Positions 29,745 through 38,821 of a stretch of 64,000 nucleotides of DNA are shown in pieces. Position 1 is the first letter of the stretch. Each line of letters opens with the position of its first letter. The notes beneath the pieces are model-generated. The model was not told the origin of the DNA and did not search any database. It was given only the letters and a program-made list of their open reading frames with translations. Location of the stretch: the NCBI RefSeq assembly GCF_015644665.1, contig NZ_JADOBQ010000005.1:186001-250000 (forward strand), written 5' to 3'. This stretch comes from Roseobacter sp. MH60115 (lineage in GTDB: Bacteria; Pseudomonadota; Alphaproteobacteria; Rhodobacterales; Rhodobacteraceae). Position numbers and translations under genes: made by a program.

Positions 29745-29759
29745 GGCAGGGTTGCGATT

Positions 29760-30710
29760 TTACGCGTCATGCCAGTCGAAAAACGCCGGCCCGGCCCGTG
29801 ACAGCAGTTCCTCGCCAAGATCCTTGCCCATGGCGGCGGCCTCTTCGATAGAGCCGTCACGTTCTCCGGCCAGCGCTTGCGATCCGTCAGGGCGCAGCAC
29901 CTGACCCCGCAGGCGCAATCGGTCTCCGGTCAACTCCGCAAGCCCGGCAATCGGCGTCTCGCAGGACCCGTCCAGGGTCAGCAGCAGGCTGCGTTCTGCG
30001 GCAAGGCGTTGGCCGGTTTCCACATCGTGGATGGCCATCAGCATTTCGGCGGTATTGGCGTCGTCCATGCGACGCTCGATCCCGATAGCGCCTTGTGCGA
30101 TGGCGGGCAGCATGTCGTCTGGTTCAACTGGTGTGGCGGGCACGTCGTCCATGCCCAACCGGCTCAGCCCTGCGGCGGCCAGAAAGGTGCATTCCGCAAC
30201 CCCATCGGAGAGCTTTTTCAACCGGGTCTGCACATTGCCGCGAAATTCCACTACCTTCAGATCAGGGCGACGGTGCAGCAGCTGTGCCTTGCGGCGCAGG
30301 CTGGAGGTGCCGACAACCGCGCCGGGGGCCAGTTCGGCGATGCTGGACAGTTTGGGCGAGATGAAAGCATCGCGCACATCCTCGCGCGGCAGGAAGGTAT
30401 CAAGGATCAACCCGTCCGGCTGCAACGTCGGCATGTCCTTGGTCGAATGCACGGCAATGTCAATTTTCCCTGACAGCAAGTCCTCTTCGATCTCGCGGGT
30501 GAAAAGCCCCTTGCCGCCAATATCCTTCAGCGCCCGATCCTGAATGGCATCGCCAGTGACCTTGATCACAACGATCTGAAAACAGTTTTCTTGCAGATCA
30601 AAGGCTTGCGCCAGCCGATCCCGTGTCTCATGGGCCTGTGCAAGCGCCAGGGGCGAGCCGCGTGTGCCAATTCTGAGCGGGCTGTCGGGGGTCGGGAGGG
30701 TCACTGTCAT
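29760..30710 (-). CDS. hemC: hydroxymethylbilane synthase (porphobilinogen deaminase)
   Basis: A 316-residue enzyme that polymerises four porphobilinogen units into hydroxymethylbilane. It opens LRIGTRGSPLALAQA, has HSTKDMP with the catalytic Asp 92 and SSLRRKAQL with substrate-binding arginines, and ends with LDGSCETPIAG, where Cys 250 carries the dipyrromethane cofactor. It is divergent from hemE with about 100 bp between them. Confidence 0.97.
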   Translation of the reverse strand: MTVTLPTPDSPLRIGTRGSPLALAQAHETRDRLAQAFDLQENCFQIVVIKVTGDAIQDRALKDIGGKGLFTREIEEDLLSGKIDIAVHSTKDMPTLQPDGLILDTFLPREDVRDAFISPKLSSIAELAPGAVVGTSSLRRKAQLLHRRPDLKVVEFRGNVQTRLKKLSDGVAECTFLAAAGLSRLGMDDVPATPVEPDDMLPAIAQGAIGIERRMDDANTAEMLMAIHDVETGQRLAAERSLLLTLDGSCETPIAGLAELTGDRLRLRGQVLRPDGSQALAGERDGSIEEAAAMGKDLGEELLSRAGPAFFDWHDA

Positions 30711-30813
30711 GCGCCCATCTTTATGCGCGTCAAATTATCCTGACAACCCGTCTGTGTCTTGACAACAGCGCCGCTGCCCCTGACCAACGTGGAGTTGCAA
30801 ATTGAGGACATCC

Positions 30814-31848
30814 ATGGCCCCGACAAAAACCATTCTGCGCGCGCTTGCAGGCGAAACGCTTCCAACCCCACCGATCTGGATGATGCGTCAGGCTGGGCGC
30901 TACCTGCCCGAATACAAGGCGACGCGGGCGCAGGCCGGTGACTTCCTGTCGCTCTGCTACAATCCTGATCTGGCTGCCGAAGTGACCTTGCAGCCGATCC
31001 GCCGCTACGGGTTCGATGCGGCCATCCTCTTTGCCGATATCCTGCTGCTGCCACAGGCCTTGGGGGCCGATCTGTGGTTCGTGACGGGTGAAGGTCCGCG
31101 TTTGTCCACCGTGCAGACACAGGCGGATTTCGACAAGCTGGGACCGGTTGGGGATATTCACGAGACCCTGAACCCGATCTATGAAACGGTGCGCATCCTG
31201 CGACGCGAACTGCCCGCCGAGACGACGCTGATCGGCTTTGCCGGCGCGCCTTGGACGGTGGCAACCTATATGATCGCGGGCCAAGGGACGCCGGATCAGG
31301 CACCTGCCCACGCCTTGCGGCAGGAAAACAACGCCCTCTTCGAGGCGCTGCTGGCGCGGATCACGGCGGGGACAATCGATTATCTGGCCGCACAGATCGA
31401 GGCGGGCGCCGAAGTTGTGAAAATCTTTGACAGCTGGGCGGGCTCGCTCAAGGGCGAGGCGTTCCAGAAATACGCACTCGAACCCGCACGCGAAATCACT
31501 GCCGCCTTGAAAGCACGCTATCCGCATATCCCCGTCATCGGTTTCCCGCGCGAGGCGGGGGATAACTACATCGGCTTTGCCAAAGCGACCGGTGTGGATT
31601 GCGTGGCGCTGGATAACTCGGTCAGCGCGGCATGGGCGGCGCAACACGTGCAGGTCGATGGCTGTGTGCAGGGCAACCTTGCCAGCAGCCATATGGTCAC
31701 CGGCGGTCAGGCGCTGGTGGACGACACACGCGCCATCGTAAAAGCCTTTTCAAAGGGCCCGCATATCTTCAATCTGGGGCACGGGATCACGCCGGACGCG
31801 GATCCGGACAACGTGCAGCGCATGATCGACACGGTTCGGGCGGGATAA
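30814..31848 (+). CDS. hemE: uroporphyrinogen decarboxylase
   Basis: A 344-residue enzyme converting uroporphyrinogen III to coproporphyrinogen III. The signature [16 protein letters not shown] (about 20-35) contains the substrate-binding Arg residues, and [12 protein letters not shown] with the following stretch contains the catalytic Asp region. I start it at ATG 30814 with GAGG six bases upstream; an in-frame TTG at 30802 overlaps that site. It is divergent from hemC, so two haem genes share one promoter region. Confidence 0.96.
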   Translation: MAPTKTILRALAGETLPTPPIWMMRQAGRYLPEYKATRAQAGDFLSLCYNPDLAAEVTLQPIRRYGFDAAILFADILLLPQALGADLWFVTGEGPRLSTVQTQADFDKLGPVGDIHETLNPIYETVRILRRELPAETTLIGFAGAPWTVATYMIAGQGTPDQAPAHALRQENNALFEALLARITAGTIDYLAAQIEAGAEVVKIFDSWAGSLKGEAFQKYALEPAREITAALKARYPHIPVIGFPREAGDNYIGFAKATGVDCVALDNSVSAAWAAQHVQVDGCVQGNLASSHMVTGGQALVDDTRAIVKAFSKGPHIFNLGHGITPDADPDNVQRMIDTVRAG

Positions 31849-31901
31849 TCGCGCTTTCTGGCTTGACGGGGCTGCGGGGCTGTCATAGTCCACGGCCCGA
31901 T

Positions 31902-31978
<77 letters not shown>

Positions 31979-32052
31979 GCATCCCCCCACCGTTTCTGCC
32001 CATTGACCCCGCGCATGGCGCGCGCAACAGTTGCCGCCTGAAAGAGGGGGTC

Positions 32053-33264
32053 ATGACCGAGAAAGACCGGATACTGATCGCGGGCGGCGGCATTGGCGGG
32101 CTGGCGGCAGCCCTGGGCCTGGCGCAAAAAGGGCTGTCTTCTCTGGTGCTGGAAAAGGCGGCTGAACTGGGCGAGATCGGCGCGGGCATTCAACTGGGCC
32201 CCAATGCCTTTCACGCCTTCGACGCTCTGGGCGTTGGCGATGCGGCGCGCGGAATGGCGGTCTATATCGACAACCTTCGGCTGATGGACGCGCTGACCGG
32301 TGACCGGATCACCCACATCCCGCTGGATGCCGGTTTTCGCGCCCGTTTCGGCAACCCCTATGCGGTTGTGCACCGGGGCGATCTGCACGGCGTCCTGCTC
32401 AGGGCCTGCAGGGATCACCCGCTGATTGACCTGCGGACGCAGGCGGCGGTGAGCCGCTATGATCAGGACAGCAGCGCGGCGACCGTCACGCTGGCGGATG
32501 AAGTGCAGATCACCGGGCGCGCGCTGATCGGGGCGGATGGTCTGTGGTCGCGCGTGCGGGGGCAACTGATCGGGGATGGCGCGCCGCTGGTGTCCGGCCA
32601 TACGACCTACCGGTCCGTGATCCCGGTGGCAGAGATGCCCGAAGACCTGCGGTGGAACGACGCGACGCTCTGGGCCGGACCGAAATGCCACATCGTGCAC
32701 TACCCGCTGTCCGGTGGGAAACTGTTCAACCTCGTGGTGACCTGCCACAACGACGCGCCGGACCCGGTGGCGGGCAAACCGGTGCGCCACGCGGAGGTGC
32801 GCAGGGGTTTTGAGCATATCCATCCGCGGGCGCAGCAGATCATCGACAAAGGATCGGATTGGAAACTTTGGGTGCTTTGCGACCGCGACCCGGTCATGGG
32901 GTGGACAGAGGGACGTGTCGCGCTTTTGGGAGACGCGGCGCATCCGATGTTGCAGTATTTTGCGCAAGGCGCCTGCATGGCGTTGGAGGATGCGGTGTGC
33001 CTTGCGGATGAACTGGACGGCGCGGAGGATGTCGCAGCGGCCTTGATCCGGTATCAGGATCGGCGCCGGTTGCGCACCGCGCGTGTACAGTTGCAATCCC
33101 GCGAGATCGGCACCCATGTCTACCACCCGTCAGGGGCCCACGCGGCCCTGCGCAATGCGGTGATGGCCGCGCGCGGCGCCGAGGAATGGTTTGATCAGGT
33201 GGCCTGGCTCTATGGCTCTACCGGTCTCGAAGGCGCCGTCTCCCCCGAGACCAGAGGGCCTTGA
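32053..33264 (+). CDS. FAD-dependent aromatic monooxygenase, 3-hydroxybenzoate 6-hydroxylase type
   Basis: A 403-residue group A flavoprotein. It has GGGIGGLAAALGLAQKG (about 9-25, FAD dinucleotide site), GAGIQLGPNA, a mid-sequence ALIGADGLWS (the DG motif) and GDAAHPMLQYFAQGACMALE (about 295-314, second FAD site). The last motif resembles 3-hydroxybenzoate 6-hydroxylases (NagX/MhbM-like) more than salicylate hydroxylases. Expected product is gentisate from 3-hydroxybenzoate, but no gentisate dioxygenase is in the window. It lies upstream of the TRAP transporter and benzoate-CoA ligase, which supports an aromatic-acid role. Confidence 0.85.
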   Translation: MTEKDRILIAGGGIGGLAAALGLAQKGLSSLVLEKAAELGEIGAGIQLGPNAFHAFDALGVGDAARGMAVYIDNLRLMDALTGDRITHIPLDAGFRARFGNPYAVVHRGDLHGVLLRACRDHPLIDLRTQAAVSRYDQDSSAATVTLADEVQITGRALIGADGLWSRVRGQLIGDGAPLVSGHTTYRSVIPVAEMPEDLRWNDATLWAGPKCHIVHYPLSGGKLFNLVVTCHNDAPDPVAGKPVRHAEVRRGFEHIHPRAQQIIDKGSDWKLWVLCDRDPVMGWTEGRVALLGDAAHPMLQYFAQGACMALEDAVCLADELDGAEDVAAALIRYQDRRRLRTARVQLQSREIGTHVYHPSGAHAALRNAVMAARGAEEWFDQVAWLYGSTGLEGAVSPETRGP

Positions 33265-33400
33265 CCATCGCCCTGTACTGCCAGCGGGATAGTTACAAAC
33301 ACGGGTGACATCCCCGGTGATCTGCAATAGCAATTTAGCAGGGAAGACGAGTCAGAGGCCGCAAAACGCAAGGCCCGACCGGGTTTAGGGAGGAACTAGA

Positions 33401-34441
33401 ATGACGATCTCACGCAAATCATTTCTCAACATGGCGGCTGCCGCAGCGCTGGCGGTGGGCTTCGGGGCGGCGCCTGCGACGGCCCAGGACGTCACCCTGC
33501 GCCTGCACCAGTTCCTGCCGCCACAGGCCAATGTGCCCAAGCTGGTGCTTGATGTCTGGGCCGATAGTGTCGAGGAAGACAGCGGCGGTCGCATCAAGGT
33601 GGAGCGGTATCCGTCGATGCAGCTGGGCGGTAAGCCCCCGGAGCTGATGGATCAGGCGATTGACGGTGTGGCAGATATCGTCTGGACCGTGGTTGGCTAC
33701 ACGCCGGGCCGCTACCCGTCGACCGAAGTCTTTGAGCTGCCCTTCATGATGACGAACGCCCGCGCGGCCTCCCGCGCCTATTGGGAGATGTTCGAGAAAC
33801 ACATGAAGGACACCGAGTTCAAGGATGTGCATATCCTCGGCACATGGGTGCACGGGCCGGGCCTGATCCACGCCAACAAGGAAGTGCGCAAACCTTCCGA
33901 TATGGACGGGCTGAAAATCCGTGGCGGCTCCCGTCTGGCCAATGCGCTGCTGGAAAAAGTCGGCGCAACCCCGGTGGGCATGCCGGTGCCAGCCGTGCCT
34001 GAAGGTCTCTCCAAGGGCGTGATTGATGGCACGACTATCCCGTGGGAAGTCACCGCCGCGCTGAAAATCCCGGAACTGGTGGACAACCACACGGAATTCA
34101 CCGGCAACGCGCTCTATGTGCTGACCTTTGTGCTGGCGATGAACAAGGACCGCTATGAGGGCCTGCCGGATGATCTCAAGAAGGTGATCGACGAGAATTC
34201 CGGTCTGGAGTTCTCGGTTTTTGCCGGTGGGACGCAAGCGGATAGCGATGGGCCTGCCCGTCAGGCGGCGGCAGATCGCGGCAATAACATCGTGACGCTG
34301 AACGAAGAAGAGACAGCCGAGTGGAAAGCCGTCGCGCAGCCGATCTATGACGAATGGGTCGCCGACATGAACGAGAAAGGCATCGACGGTCAGGCGCTGA
34401 TCGACGAAGCCCGCATGCTGATCGACAAGTACACCGAGTAA
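33401..34441 (+). CDS. dctP: TRAP transporter solute-binding protein (DctP family)
   Basis: A 346-residue periplasmic protein. A signal peptide (about 1-28) ends ATAQD. The mature chain has the DctP layout, with the conserved Arg in GLKIRGGSRLANALLEKVGA that grips a carboxylate ligand, and IDGTTIPWEV near it. It heads a dctP-Q-M operon. The flanking 3-hydroxybenzoate hydroxylase-type gene and benzoate-CoA ligase suggest an aromatic acid as ligand; this is inference from context. A strong hairpin separates it from dctQ. Confidence 0.92.
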   Translation: MTISRKSFLNMAAAAALAVGFGAAPATAQDVTLRLHQFLPPQANVPKLVLDVWADSVEEDSGGRIKVERYPSMQLGGKPPELMDQAIDGVADIVWTVVGYTPGRYPSTEVFELPFMMTNARAASRAYWEMFEKHMKDTEFKDVHILGTWVHGPGLIHANKEVRKPSDMDGLKIRGGSRLANALLEKVGATPVGMPVPAVPEGLSKGVIDGTTIPWEVTAALKIPELVDNHTEFTGNALYVLTFVLAMNKDRYEGLPDDLKKVIDENSGLEFSVFAGGTQADSDGPARQAAADRGNNIVTLNEEETAEWKAVAQPIYDEWVADMNEKGIDGQALIDEARMLIDKYTE

Positions 34442-34455
34442 ATTCGGTATTCCTT

Positions 34456-34491
34456 GACCCGCAGCACTGCGTTAAGTGCTGCGGGTCTTTT
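34456..34491 (+). terminator. intra-operon terminator/attenuator between dctP and dctQ
   Basis: GACCCGCAGCACT and AGTGCTGCGGGTC form a perfect 13-bp stem with a six-base loop, followed by TTTTG. It lies 15 bp after the dctP stop and before dctQ. It should terminate most transcripts or protect the dctP 3' end, giving much more binding protein than permease. Confidence 0.88.
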
Positions 34492-34512
34492 GTTTTCTGA
34501 CCGGAGCCTTTC

Positions 34513-35013
34513 ATGCATCAGGCCGTGCAAACGCTCGCCCGCGTTACCGCCATTATCGGCGGCCTCGTTCTGGTGGGGCTCGTTATTCTGACGACCCTGT
34601 CGACCGCCGGGCGCGAGCTGGGCATTGGCGAGGTCAACGGCAGCTATGAAATCCTTGAGGCGGGTGTCGCCTTTGCGATTTTTTCCTTCTTCCCGATTTG
34701 CCAGCTTCATGGGGCCCATGCCACGGTCGATATCTTCACATCCCAACTGCCGGGCCGGGTGCACCGCGCGATCATCGCCTTTTGGGAGGTCGTGCTGACC
34801 GCTGCCCTGATCCTGATCAGCTGGCGTCTTTACGAAGGCATGCAGCGCTACATCGGCAATGGCGAAACCACGTTTTTCCTGCAGTTCCCGGTCTGGTGGG
34901 CCTATTCCTTCAGTTTCGCCGCCTCGGTGGTCACCTGCATTGTTGCCCTCTATTGTGCCGCCATGCGTGTCGGTGAAAGCCTCTCTGGCCGCATGCTGCT
35001 GCCGACCGCGTAA
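34513..35013 (+). CDS. dctQ: TRAP transporter small permease (DctQ family)
   Basis: A 166-residue four-helix membrane protein. Helices lie near residues 10-32, 48-66, 85-108 and 128-150. The DctQ core features are AFAIFSFFPICQLHGAHATVD and the WRLYEGMQRY segment. It pairs with the large DctM subunit to form the Na+-dependent permease. ATG 34513 follows the dctP-dctQ hairpin by about 20 bp, with GGAG upstream. Confidence 0.92.
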   Translation: MHQAVQTLARVTAIIGGLVLVGLVILTTLSTAGRELGIGEVNGSYEILEAGVAFAIFSFFPICQLHGAHATVDIFTSQLPGRVHRAIIAFWEVVLTAALILISWRLYEGMQRYIGNGETTFFLQFPVWWAYSFSFAASVVTCIVALYCAAMRVGESLSGRMLLPTA

Positions 35014-35025
35014 GGACCTTCCCTC

Positions 35026-36345
35026 GTGAGCAACCTCGAACTTGGCTTCTGGTCCTTCCCGATCCTGCTGATCATGGTGTTTCTGCGCGCGCCCATCGGC
35101 TTGGCGATGCTGCTCTGCGGGTTTGCAGGGTGGTATTTCGCCATGGGGGGCAACCCCAATGTGCTGCTCAACAAGCTGAAATCCGAGACCTACACACAAT
35201 TCTCCAGCTATTCGCTGTCGATCATTCCGATGTTCCTGCTGATGGGGCAATTCGCTACCCTCTCGGGGATGTCCAGCGCGCTCTTCAAGGCAGCCGAGAG
35301 TTTTCTGGGGCACCGCCGGGGTGGTGTCGCCATGGCCTCTGTCGGGGCCTGTGCGGGGTTCGGGGCGATTTGCGGTTCGTCTCTGGCCACCGCTGCCACC
35401 ATGTCCAAGGTCGCGCTACCGGAACTGCGCCGCTACGGCTATTCCGGTGGATTTTCCACGGCGACACTTGCTGCCGGGGGGACGTTGGGCATCCTGATCC
35501 CGCCCTCGGTGATCCTCGTGATCTACGCCATCATCACAGAGCAGAACATCGCCAAGCTTTTCCTTGCGGCCTTTATCCCCGGCATTCTGGCAGCCGTTGG
35601 CTACATGCTGACCATTTCGCTCTACGTCCGGCTCTATCCGAAATCGGCAGGCACCCGCCCGCCGCAACCGATGTCGGAACGCTGGGCGGCACTGGCGAAC
35701 ACATGGCCGGTGCTGGTGATCTTTGGCGTTGTGGTGGGCGGCATTTACCTCGGCTGGTTCACCCCCACCGAGGGTTCGGCCATCGGGGCCGCGGGCACGG
35801 GGCTGGTCGCACTGCTGTCCGGCAGCCTGAACTGGTCGGTGTTCCGCGACAGCCTTTTTGGTACGGCCCGCACCACGGCGATGATCTTCTTCATCGTGCT
35901 CGGTGCCAGCTTCTACAACAGTTTCCTCGCGCTCTCCGGTGTGCCGCAGTTCATGGCGGACTGGGTGCTGAACCAGGGGTATAGCCCGTGGTTCGTGCTC
36001 TCGATCATACTGGTCTTCTACCTGGTCTTTGGCTGCCTGATGGACAGCCTGTCGATGATCTTGCTGACGGTTCCGATCTTTTTCCCGGTCATCTCGGCAA
36101 TGGATTTCGGCATGTCGCCTGAACACGTGGCGATCTGGTTCGGCATCCTTGTGCTGATCGTGGTGGAGGTGGGGCTGATCACGCCACCGGTGGGCATGAA
36201 CCTCTTTATCATCAACGCGATGGACAAAGAGACCCCGATGACCGACACCTATAAGGCGGTGATGTTCTTTGTCGGCTCTGACATCCTGCGGGTGATCATT
36301 CTGGTGATGTTCCCGGCGATCACGCTTTTCTTGCTGCCGTCCTGA
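35026..36345 (+). CDS. dctM: TRAP transporter large permease (DctM family)
   Basis: A 439-residue membrane protein with about 12 helices, forming the transport channel. Family features are FLRAPIGLAMLLCGF at the start, GACAGFGAICGSSLATAATM, LAAGGTLGILIPPSVILVIY, and VEVGLITPPVGMNLFIIN near the end. It starts with GTG 35026, 12 bp after dctQ. Because the next gene is a benzoate-CoA ligase 113 bp away on the same strand, import and CoA activation may be linked. Confidence 0.94.
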   Translation: MSNLELGFWSFPILLIMVFLRAPIGLAMLLCGFAGWYFAMGGNPNVLLNKLKSETYTQFSSYSLSIIPMFLLMGQFATLSGMSSALFKAAESFLGHRRGGVAMASVGACAGFGAICGSSLATAATMSKVALPELRRYGYSGGFSTATLAAGGTLGILIPPSVILVIYAIITEQNIAKLFLAAFIPGILAAVGYMLTISLYVRLYPKSAGTRPPQPMSERWAALANTWPVLVIFGVVVGGIYLGWFTPTEGSAIGAAGTGLVALLSGSLNWSVFRDSLFGTARTTAMIFFIVLGASFYNSFLALSGVPQFMADWVLNQGYSPWFVLSIILVFYLVFGCLMDSLSMILLTVPIFFPVISAMDFGMSPEHVAIWFGILVLIVVEVGLITPPVGMNLFIINAMDKETPMTDTYKAVMFFVGSDILRVIILVMFPAITLFLLPS

Positions 36346-36361
36346 TACGGGCCTTGTGATT

Positions 36362-36377
36362 GTGCACTAAATTGCAC
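36362..36377. promoter_or_regulatory. TGCA palindrome upstream of the benzoate-CoA ligase (site 1)
   Basis: GTGCACTAAATTGCAC has the form GTGCA-N6-TGCAC with perfect arms. It lies 81 bp before the ligase start and shares its architecture (TGCA-N6-[T/A]GCA) with sites at 36413 and 39252. It is a candidate BoxR operator; the assignment is inference. Confidence 0.55.
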
Positions 36378-36412
36378 CACCTGACCGCTCAGCTTGCGGC
36401 AGATTACATCAC

Positions 36413-36428
36413 ATGCAGTATAGAGCAG
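36413..36428. promoter_or_regulatory. TGCA palindrome upstream of the benzoate-CoA ligase (site 2)
   Basis: ATGCAGTATAGAGCAG lies 30 bp before the ligase start. Its first 10 bases and TATA-core are identical to the site upstream of boxC at 39252 (ATGCAGTATAAAGCAT). Sharing a 16-bp element between the two promoters of one pathway points to a common regulator, most likely BoxR. Confidence 0.6.
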
Positions 36429-36458
36429 GAATCGCCAGTCGTTTCGGGGGAGGGTAAA

Positions 36459-38003
36459 GTGATCAGCGCCACTGAGAACGCGGCCAGCTATTTCGTTGAC
36501 AGACATCTGGCAGAGGGGCGCGCAGACAAGATCGCCTATCGCGAAGCAGGCAGCGGACGCAGCCTGACCTACCAGCAGCTGGCCGAGGGTGCGGGCCGTG
36601 TCGCAGGGGCCATGATGCGTGCGGGCCTACGCGCGGAGGAACGCGCCGCGATGCTGATGCTTGATACGGTGGAGTTCCCCCAGATTTTCTTTGGCGCGCT
36701 GAAATGCGGCGTCGTGCCGATCCCGATCAACACGCTGCTTGCGGCCCCGGTCTATGAGGCGATCCTGCGCGATAGCCGGGCGGTAACGCTCTTTGTCTCT
36801 GCGCCGCTCTATGAGGCCGTGAAACCTGCTCTGACGGACAATCCCTACCTCAGATCAGTGGTTGTCATCGGCGAGGCCGTGACCGGCCCGGTCCAGCCCT
36901 TCGATGATTTCACCACCGGTGCCGAGATTTTACCCACCGCGGCGGCCTCTGCCGATGAGGTTGCTTTCTGGCTCTACTCTTCCGGCTCTACCGGCCAGCC
37001 AAAGGGGGTGCAGCACGTGCACGCCAGCATGAAGGCCACTGCTGATACCTACGGCGCGCATGTCCTCGGACTGACCGAAAGCGACAGGGTGTTCTCGGCG
37101 GCGAAACTCTTTTTCGCCTATGGGTTGGGCAATGCGATGACCTTCCCGTTGGCGGTGGGCGCGACGACCGTGCTTTTTGCCGGGCGACCCAAGCCTGCCG
37201 ATATGATCGCGACGCTGAATGCCGAAAAGCCGACGGTGTTTTGCGGGGTGCCGACGCTCTACGCCGCCATGGTGGCCGAGATCGACCAATCCGGGCCGCC
37301 GCACGCACCGCTGCGCCGCTGCATCTCCGCCGGAGAGGCGTTGCCGGAAGATGTGGGCAAGCGGTGGCAGGCACAGACCGGCATCGACATTCTTGATGGC
37401 GTTGGCTCTACCGAAATGCTGCACATCTTCCTCAGCAACCGCGCGGATGACCTGGCCTATGGCACCTCCGGGACACCGGTGCCCGGCTACGCGGTGCGGT
37501 TGGTCGATGACGCGGGCGAGGATGTGGGCGACAATGAAATCGGCGAAATGCTGGTGAACGGTGCCTCTGCCGCCGCCGCCTACTGGAACCAACGCGACAA
37601 GTCTCGCGCCACCTTTGAAGGGGTCTGGACGCGCACCGGCGACAAATACGAACGCCGCCCGGATGGGCGTTACATCTACTGCGGTCGAACTGACGACATG
37701 TTCAAGGTCTCCGGGATCTGGGTTTCCCCCTTCGAGGTGGAGCAGGCGCTGGCAAGCCACCCCTCCGTGCTGGAGGCGGCGGTGGTTGCCGCGCAGGATG
37801 TCGAAGGTCTGGACAAGCCAAAGGCCTTCATCGTGCTGGAAAAGAGCGCGCATGCTGATCTGGAGGCGGACCTTATCGCGCATGTGAAGTCCCGGATCGG
37901 GAAGTGGAAGTACCCCCGCTGGATCGAGGTGGTTGAGGATCTGCCCAAGACCGCCACCGGGAAAATCCAGCGCTTCAAGCTGCGCGACCCGTCGACCCCA
38001 TGA
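36459..38003 (+). CDS. bclA: benzoate-CoA ligase family protein
   Basis: A 514-residue AMP-forming ligase that activates benzoate to benzoyl-CoA. It has the P-loop SSGSTGQPKG (about 177-186), the aromatic-pocket region AKLFFAYGLGN, GSTEMLHIFLSN, the TGDKY hinge and the catalytic Lys in PKTATGKIQRFKL near the C-terminus. These match benzoate-CoA ligases. I start it at GTG 36459 with a GGGGGAGGG site four bases upstream; the open frame upstream covers putative operators. It overlaps the next hydrolase gene by four bases and heads the box gene group. Confidence 0.93.
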   Translation: MISATENAASYFVDRHLAEGRADKIAYREAGSGRSLTYQQLAEGAGRVAGAMMRAGLRAEERAAMLMLDTVEFPQIFFGALKCGVVPIPINTLLAAPVYEAILRDSRAVTLFVSAPLYEAVKPALTDNPYLRSVVVIGEAVTGPVQPFDDFTTGAEILPTAAASADEVAFWLYSSGSTGQPKGVQHVHASMKATADTYGAHVLGLTESDRVFSAAKLFFAYGLGNAMTFPLAVGATTVLFAGRPKPADMIATLNAEKPTVFCGVPTLYAAMVAEIDQSGPPHAPLRRCISAGEALPEDVGKRWQAQTGIDILDGVGSTEMLHIFLSNRADDLAYGTSGTPVPGYAVRLVDDAGEDVGDNEIGEMLVNGASAAAAYWNQRDKSRATFEGVWTRTGDKYERRPDGRYIYCGRTDDMFKVSGIWVSPFEVEQALASHPSVLEAAVVAAQDVEGLDKPKAFIVLEKSAHADLEADLIAHVKSRIGKWKYPRWIEVVEDLPKTATGKIQRFKLRDPSTP

Positions 38004-38821
38004 TCCGCTGGACCTCAGAGCCCGGCGCAGCGCTGGAGGTTGGTGGCGTCCAGCTGGAATATGCCTGCTATGGCCCGCCCCCGGGACAGGAGCCAACCCT
38101 TGTCCTCTTGCATGAGGGGCTGGGCTGTGTTGCCCTCTGGCGCGCGTTTCCCGCGCAGCTGGCCGAGGCGACGGGCCTGGGTGTGTTTGTTTATTCGCGT
38201 CAGGGGTATGGTGGGTCGACGCCTGTCAGCTTACCGCGGTCCCTCACCTACATGGAACAGGAGACCGAGAAGGTCCTGGCGCCGGTGATGGATGCCGCTG
38301 GCCTTGGGGAGGTAATCCTGCTGGGCCATTCCGATGGGGCGACAATTGCCAGCCTCTATGCCGGGTCGATCAGCGACAGGCGGGTGCGCGGATTGGTTCT
38401 GATCGCGCCCCATTTTTTCGTGGAAGGGTCCGGGCTCGACGCCATCCGCGCGGCAGGGGCCGAATTCGCTTCAGGCGATCTGAAACAGCGGCTTGCCAGG
38501 TATCATGATAATGTGGATGGCGCCTTTTTGGGATGGCATGACGCATGGACGGACCCGGATTTTGCGCATTGGAATGTCGCGGATGCGATAGATCATTGGC
38601 GTATCCCTGTGCTGGCGATCCAAGGGGGCGAGGACCCCTACGGCACCATCGCGCAGATCGAAGAGATCGAGACCCGCATCTACGCGCCGCTGGAAGTCAA
38701 AATACTGCCCGATTGCGGCCACGCCCCCCATCTTGAACGCCCGGAGGAGACGCGCGCGGCCATCACCGAGTTTTGCGCGCGGTTGATGCGGTTGGAGCGG
38801 GAAGATGTCCGTCTGGCCTGA
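38000..38821 (+). CDS. alpha/beta hydrolase of the box cluster
   Basis: A 273-residue serine hydrolase. The oxyanion region is LLHEGLGCVALWRAFP, the nucleophile elbow is GHSDGA (Ser about 109), and the likely triad partners are Asp in QGGEDPYG and His in DCGHAPHLERPEE. Its genes are often found beside box operons, but its reaction is not established; hydrolysis of a CoA thioester or lactone by-product is possible. It overlaps bclA by four bases (ATGA) and the DUF309 gene by 17 bases, so it belongs to the same operon. Confidence 0.85.
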   Translation: MIRWTSEPGAALEVGGVQLEYACYGPPPGQEPTLVLLHEGLGCVALWRAFPAQLAEATGLGVFVYSRQGYGGSTPVSLPRSLTYMEQETEKVLAPVMDAAGLGEVILLGHSDGATIASLYAGSISDRRVRGLVLIAPHFFVEGSGLDAIRAAGAEFASGDLKQRLARYHDNVDGAFLGWHDAWTDPDFAHWNVADAIDHWRIPVLAIQGGEDPYGTIAQIEEIETRIYAPLEVKILPDCGHAPHLERPEETRAAITEFCARLMRLEREDVRLA

